A stretch of DNA of 14,979 nt from JAOUEA01 sp031364965. GTDB lineage: Bacteria > Actinomycetota > UBA4738 > HRBIN12. The notes under the pieces are model-generated. The model did no database searches and had not been told where the DNA came from. It worked only from the letters and a program-made list of their open reading frames with translations. Within the stretch, counting starts at the first letter, position 1; each line of letters starts with the position of its first letter. The DNA is taken from assembly GCA_031364965.1 (NCBI GenBank), contig JANLXF010000017.1:1-14979 (forward strand), read 5' to 3'. The position numbers were made by a program, and so were the translations under genes. Positions 12,853 through 14,979 of the stretch are shown one piece after another.

Positions 12853-13479
12853 GTGAGGATCGTGAAGAAGATCGCAACATCGTTCTTGCTGGTCGCCGCG
12901 CTGACGACGTCGGCGCTGGCGAGCACCACGGACACGTTCTCCTCGTCAGGTATCTCAGGCTATGCGACCGGCGGCCGCGCGGGGTGGTTCATCGACGACG
13001 GGCGACTCGCCCACACGTATACGTCGAACATGGGCACCGTCGAGATGGTCCGACACGCCGATATCCCGCACGCCGAGGCCGATCTCACGCTGTCGTCCGG
13101 CCGCTCGAACGCGGGCCTGACGGTGCTCTGGAAGGATCACAGCAACCACCTGTGGGCCAAGCTCGAGATCTCGCCGGGCAATCCGGGCGGCCTGATGACG
13201 ATCGGCCGCGAACGAGGCGGGAACGGCACGAGCCTTCTCGCCGTTTCGCGCGGCGGGCTGAAAGCCGGAGAGACCTATCACGTGACGCTCGCGGTCGAAG
13301 ACGGGGTGGCCAGGTTCACCGTCATCGGCGCAAGTGTGCCGTTTTCCCACACGATCAGCTATCGCCTATCCGGACAGGACCTGGCGGCGTTCGGATCGGG
13401 CGACTACGCTGGCGTGCGAGCCAAGTACCTGTTCGACGAGGACGACGGCGGCTCGCGGTGGGACAACCTGACGGTCTGA
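12853..13479 (+). CDS. Secreted protein with concanavalin A-like beta-sandwich domain, hypothetical
   Basis: A 208-residue exported protein. A Sec signal peptide (VRIVKKIATSFLLVAALTTS, then ALAS) has a probable cleavage after ALA-S near residue 23. The mature domain of about 185 residues has the strand pattern of LamG/DUF1080-type concanavalin-like folds: FSSSGISGYATGGRAGWFIDDGRL, HAEADLTLSSGRSNAGLTVLWKD, LWAKLEISP, YHVTLAVEDGVARFTVIG and the characteristic end AGVRAKYLFDEDDGGSRWDNLTV. Such domains bind carbohydrate or assist adhesion; catalytic residues are not evident. The start is GTG at 12853 or GTG at 12862; the ATG at 12820 would put 11 extra residues before the signal peptide. Neither GTG has an ideal ribosome-binding site. 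Monocistronic, convergent with purK, and apparently a little less codon-biased than its neighbours. Confidence 0.8.
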   Translation: MRIVKKIATSFLLVAALTTSALASTTDTFSSSGISGYATGGRAGWFIDDGRLAHTYTSNMGTVEMVRHADIPHAEADLTLSSGRSNAGLTVLWKDHSNHLWAKLEISPGNPGGLMTIGRERGGNGTSLLAVSRGGLKAGETYHVTLAVEDGVARFTVIGASVPFSHTISYRLSGQDLAAFGSGDYAGVRAKYLFDEDDGGSRWDNLTV

Positions 13480-13500
13480 ACCGGCGCGCGGATCGGCGTT

Positions 13501-14601
13501 CTACCCCTCACGCACCAGCGCCTCGACCCTCGCCAGCGATCGATCGAGCTGCTCGGGATCGTCGGCGCGGACCGTGACATGACCCAGCTTCCTCCCCGGG
13601 CGAGGTGACTTCCCGTAGAGGTGCAGGTGGGCGCCCGGGATCGCCGCGACAGCGTCTGTCGGCGGGACTTCGCCGATCAGGTTCACCATGGCCGAGGCGC
13701 CCCGCAGGCTCACCGGCCCCAGGGGCAGCCCGCACACGGCGCGCACGTGCTGCTCGAACTGACTGGTCTCGGCGCCCTCGATCGTCCAGTGGCCGCTGTT
13801 GTGAACGCGCGGCGCCATCTCGTTGCCGGATAGCTCCTCCCCCACCTGGAAGAGCTCGAGCGTGAGCACCCCTACGTACGCGAGCTCGTCCGACACCGCG
13901 CGGGCGTACGACTCCGCGCGCGCCTGGAGCTCGGGCGTGAGCCCGGGCGCCGGAGCGCGTGTGCGCCGCAGGATCCCGTCGCGATGGTGGTTCTCGACCA
14001 ACGGATAGCAGGCGAAGGCTCCGTCGCGGCCGCGAGCGGCGACGATCGACAGCTCGCGGTCGAACGCCACGAGGGCCTCGAGGATCGAGGGCACCTCGCC
14101 GATCGAGCGCCACGCGTCCTCGGCCCGCAGCGCATCGTGGACGACGGCCTGGCCCTTGCCGTCGTAACCCAGCCGCCGGGTCTTGAGCACGGCCGGGGTC
14201 CCGATCGCCGCGAGCGCCTGGTCGAGCGACGCGAGCGAATCGACCGCCGCGTACCGCGGCACGGGCAGTTCCACGGCATCGAACAACGCCTTCTCGGCGA
14301 TCCGGTCCTGCGAGGCCTCGAGCGCGGCCGGCGGCGGGAACACGTGGACGCGCTCCTCGGCGAACCGCGCCGCCTCGACCGGCACGTTCTCGAACTCGTA
14401 CGTCAGCACGTCGACCTGGGTCGCGAGACGTGCGAGCGCCTCGAGGTCGTCGTAGGCTCCCACGATCGACGGGGCCACCTGGGCGGCGGGCGTGTCCAGC
14501 CCGGGATCGAGCGTCACGCACCGCACGTCGAGCGGGAGCGCCGCGAGCGCGAGCATCCGCCCGAGCTGACCACCCCCGACGATGCCGAGCCGGATCGTCA
14601 C
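13501..14601 (-). CDS. purK: N5-carboxyaminoimidazole ribonucleotide synthase
   Basis: PurK uses ATP and bicarbonate to convert AIR into N5-CAIR in de novo purine synthesis. The 366-residue protein is of normal length. An N-terminal dinucleotide-like fold (RLGIVGGGQLGRMLALAA, 3-20) is followed by VLTYEFENVP, an ATP-grasp domain with TPAVLKTRRLGYDGKGQ and SILEALVAFDRELSIV, GVLTLELFQV, and the NEMAPRVHNSGHWTIEGAETSQFEQH signature (shown here complete only to H). The C-terminal LHLYGKSPRPGRKLGHVTV is typical. The start is a GTG whose GTGA overlaps the purE stop, so PurE and PurK are translationally coupled, matching the instability of N5-CAIR between the two enzymes. The stop is TAG. Confidence 0.96.
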   Translation of the reverse strand: MTIRLGIVGGGQLGRMLALAALPLDVRCVTLDPGLDTPAAQVAPSIVGAYDDLEALARLATQVDVLTYEFENVPVEAARFAEERVHVFPPPAALEASQDRIAEKALFDAVELPVPRYAAVDSLASLDQALAAIGTPAVLKTRRLGYDGKGQAVVHDALRAEDAWRSIGEVPSILEALVAFDRELSIVAARGRDGAFACYPLVENHHRDGILRRTRAPAPGLTPELQARAESYARAVSDELAYVGVLTLELFQVGEELSGNEMAPRVHNSGHWTIEGAETSQFEQHVRAVCGLPLGPVSLRGASAMVNLIGEVPPTDAVAAIPGAHLHLYGKSPRPGRKLGHVTVRADDPEQLDRSLARVEALVREG

Positions 14602-14979
14602 GCCGAGGGGTCGGGGTTCGCGAGCACATCGCCGGTCTGAGCGGCGCGGAACGCCAGCAGCCGTTCGCGGATGCCCTCGTCGTGCAGCGCCACGATCGAG
14701 GCCGCGAGCAGGGCCGCGTTCACCGCGCCGCTCCGTCCGATCGCGAGGGTGCCCACGGGTACGCCCGCCGGCATCTGGGCGATCGACAGTAGGGAGTCCA
14801 TGCCCTTGAGCGCCTTGGACTCCACCGGCACACCGAGCACCGGGAGGTGCGTCTTCGCGGCCGTCATGCCGGGCAGGTGCGCCGCGCCACCGGCACCCGC
14901 GACGATCACCTGCAGCCCACGGTCAGCGGCCGACGACGCGTACTCGAACAGCAGGTCGGGCGTGCGGTGGGCGCTCACG
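14598..14979 (-). CDS. purE: N5-CAIR mutase, C-terminal part (5' end outside window)
   Basis: About 126 residues of class I PurE, which rearranges N5-CAIR to CAIR. The first visible residues VSAHRTPD are the conserved substrate-binding and catalytic histidine segment that lies about 40 residues into a full PurE, so the true start lies beyond the right edge. The valine codon GTG at the edge is not a start. Other landmarks are VIVAGAGGAAHLPGMTAA, PVLGVPVESKALKGMDSLLSI, MPAGVPVGTLAIG and NAALLAASIVAL. It forms an operon with purK through a 4-bp overlap. Confidence 0.95.
   Translation of the reverse strand, partial: VSAHRTPDLLFEYASSAADRGLQVIVAGAGGAAHLPGMTAAKTHLPVLGVPVESKALKGMDSLLSIAQMPAGVPVGTLAIGRSGAVNAALLAASIVALHDEGIRERLLAFRAAQTGDVLANPDPSA

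Overview
The window is very GC-rich and densely coded, with G/C-heavy third codon positions, frequent GTG starts, several 1-4 bp start/stop overlaps and a GPGG-type small membrane protein. This points to an actinobacterial chromosome, probably from a poorly characterised lineage. The assignment is inferred from style and gene content, not from a marker gene. No transposase, integrase, phage gene or CRISPR array is visible. No gene-free stretch exceeds 300 bases; the longest, about 130 bases, lies between tRNA-Arg and a secreted-protein gene.

Layout. (1) 1-3475, minus strand: a corrinoid one-carbon operon in the order corrinoid protein, pterin-dependent methyltransferase, RACo-like ferredoxin/ASKHA activator, and the start of a DUF1638-like gene that runs off the left edge. 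A divergent TetR regulator (3651-4391) faces it across an intergenic region carrying a 13-bp palindrome. (2) 4388-5691: a small CxxC protein converges on a two-gene minus-strand unit, a LysE-type exporter followed by an HExxH protein. (3) 5732-7862, plus: azlC-azlD amino-acid exporter genes and a P1-family (DmpA-like) aminopeptidase. The lysE-type and azlC promoters appear to overlap head to head. (4) 7855-10273: a GPGG small membrane protein, a single-pass membrane protein and an orphan Tat-exported PotD-like lipoprotein. (5) 10331-11585: an anti-sigma-type ATPase-fold protein divergent from a 71-residue protein, tRNA-Pro(UGG), and a small membrane-anchored protein with four cysteines. (6) 11590-12453: a PhzF-family protein. 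(7) 12515-13479: tRNA-Gly(UCC), tRNA-Arg(UCU) and a secreted concanavalin-like protein with a possibly structured leader. (8) 13501 to the right edge, minus: purK and the 3' part of purE.

How the genes work together. The left operon looks like the shared core (methyl carrier, transfer to tetrahydrofolate, reductive reactivation) of a methyl-donor demethylation pathway. Its substrate-specific methyltransferase is not in the window and may lie beyond the left edge. The lysE/azlCD/P1-peptidase block suggests peptide turnover coupled to amino-acid export. purE-purK performs the AIR to CAIR steps of purine synthesis.

A recurring signal is a TANNNT-type hexamer placed 6-8 nt before the annotated start codon, without a Shine-Dalgarno sequence (before 3651, 4388, 5732, 6735, 10273 minus and 11184; a related GATACT before 12453 minus). 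This is the layout expected of leaderless transcription. Other genes have clear Shine-Dalgarno sequences, so the two modes appear mixed.
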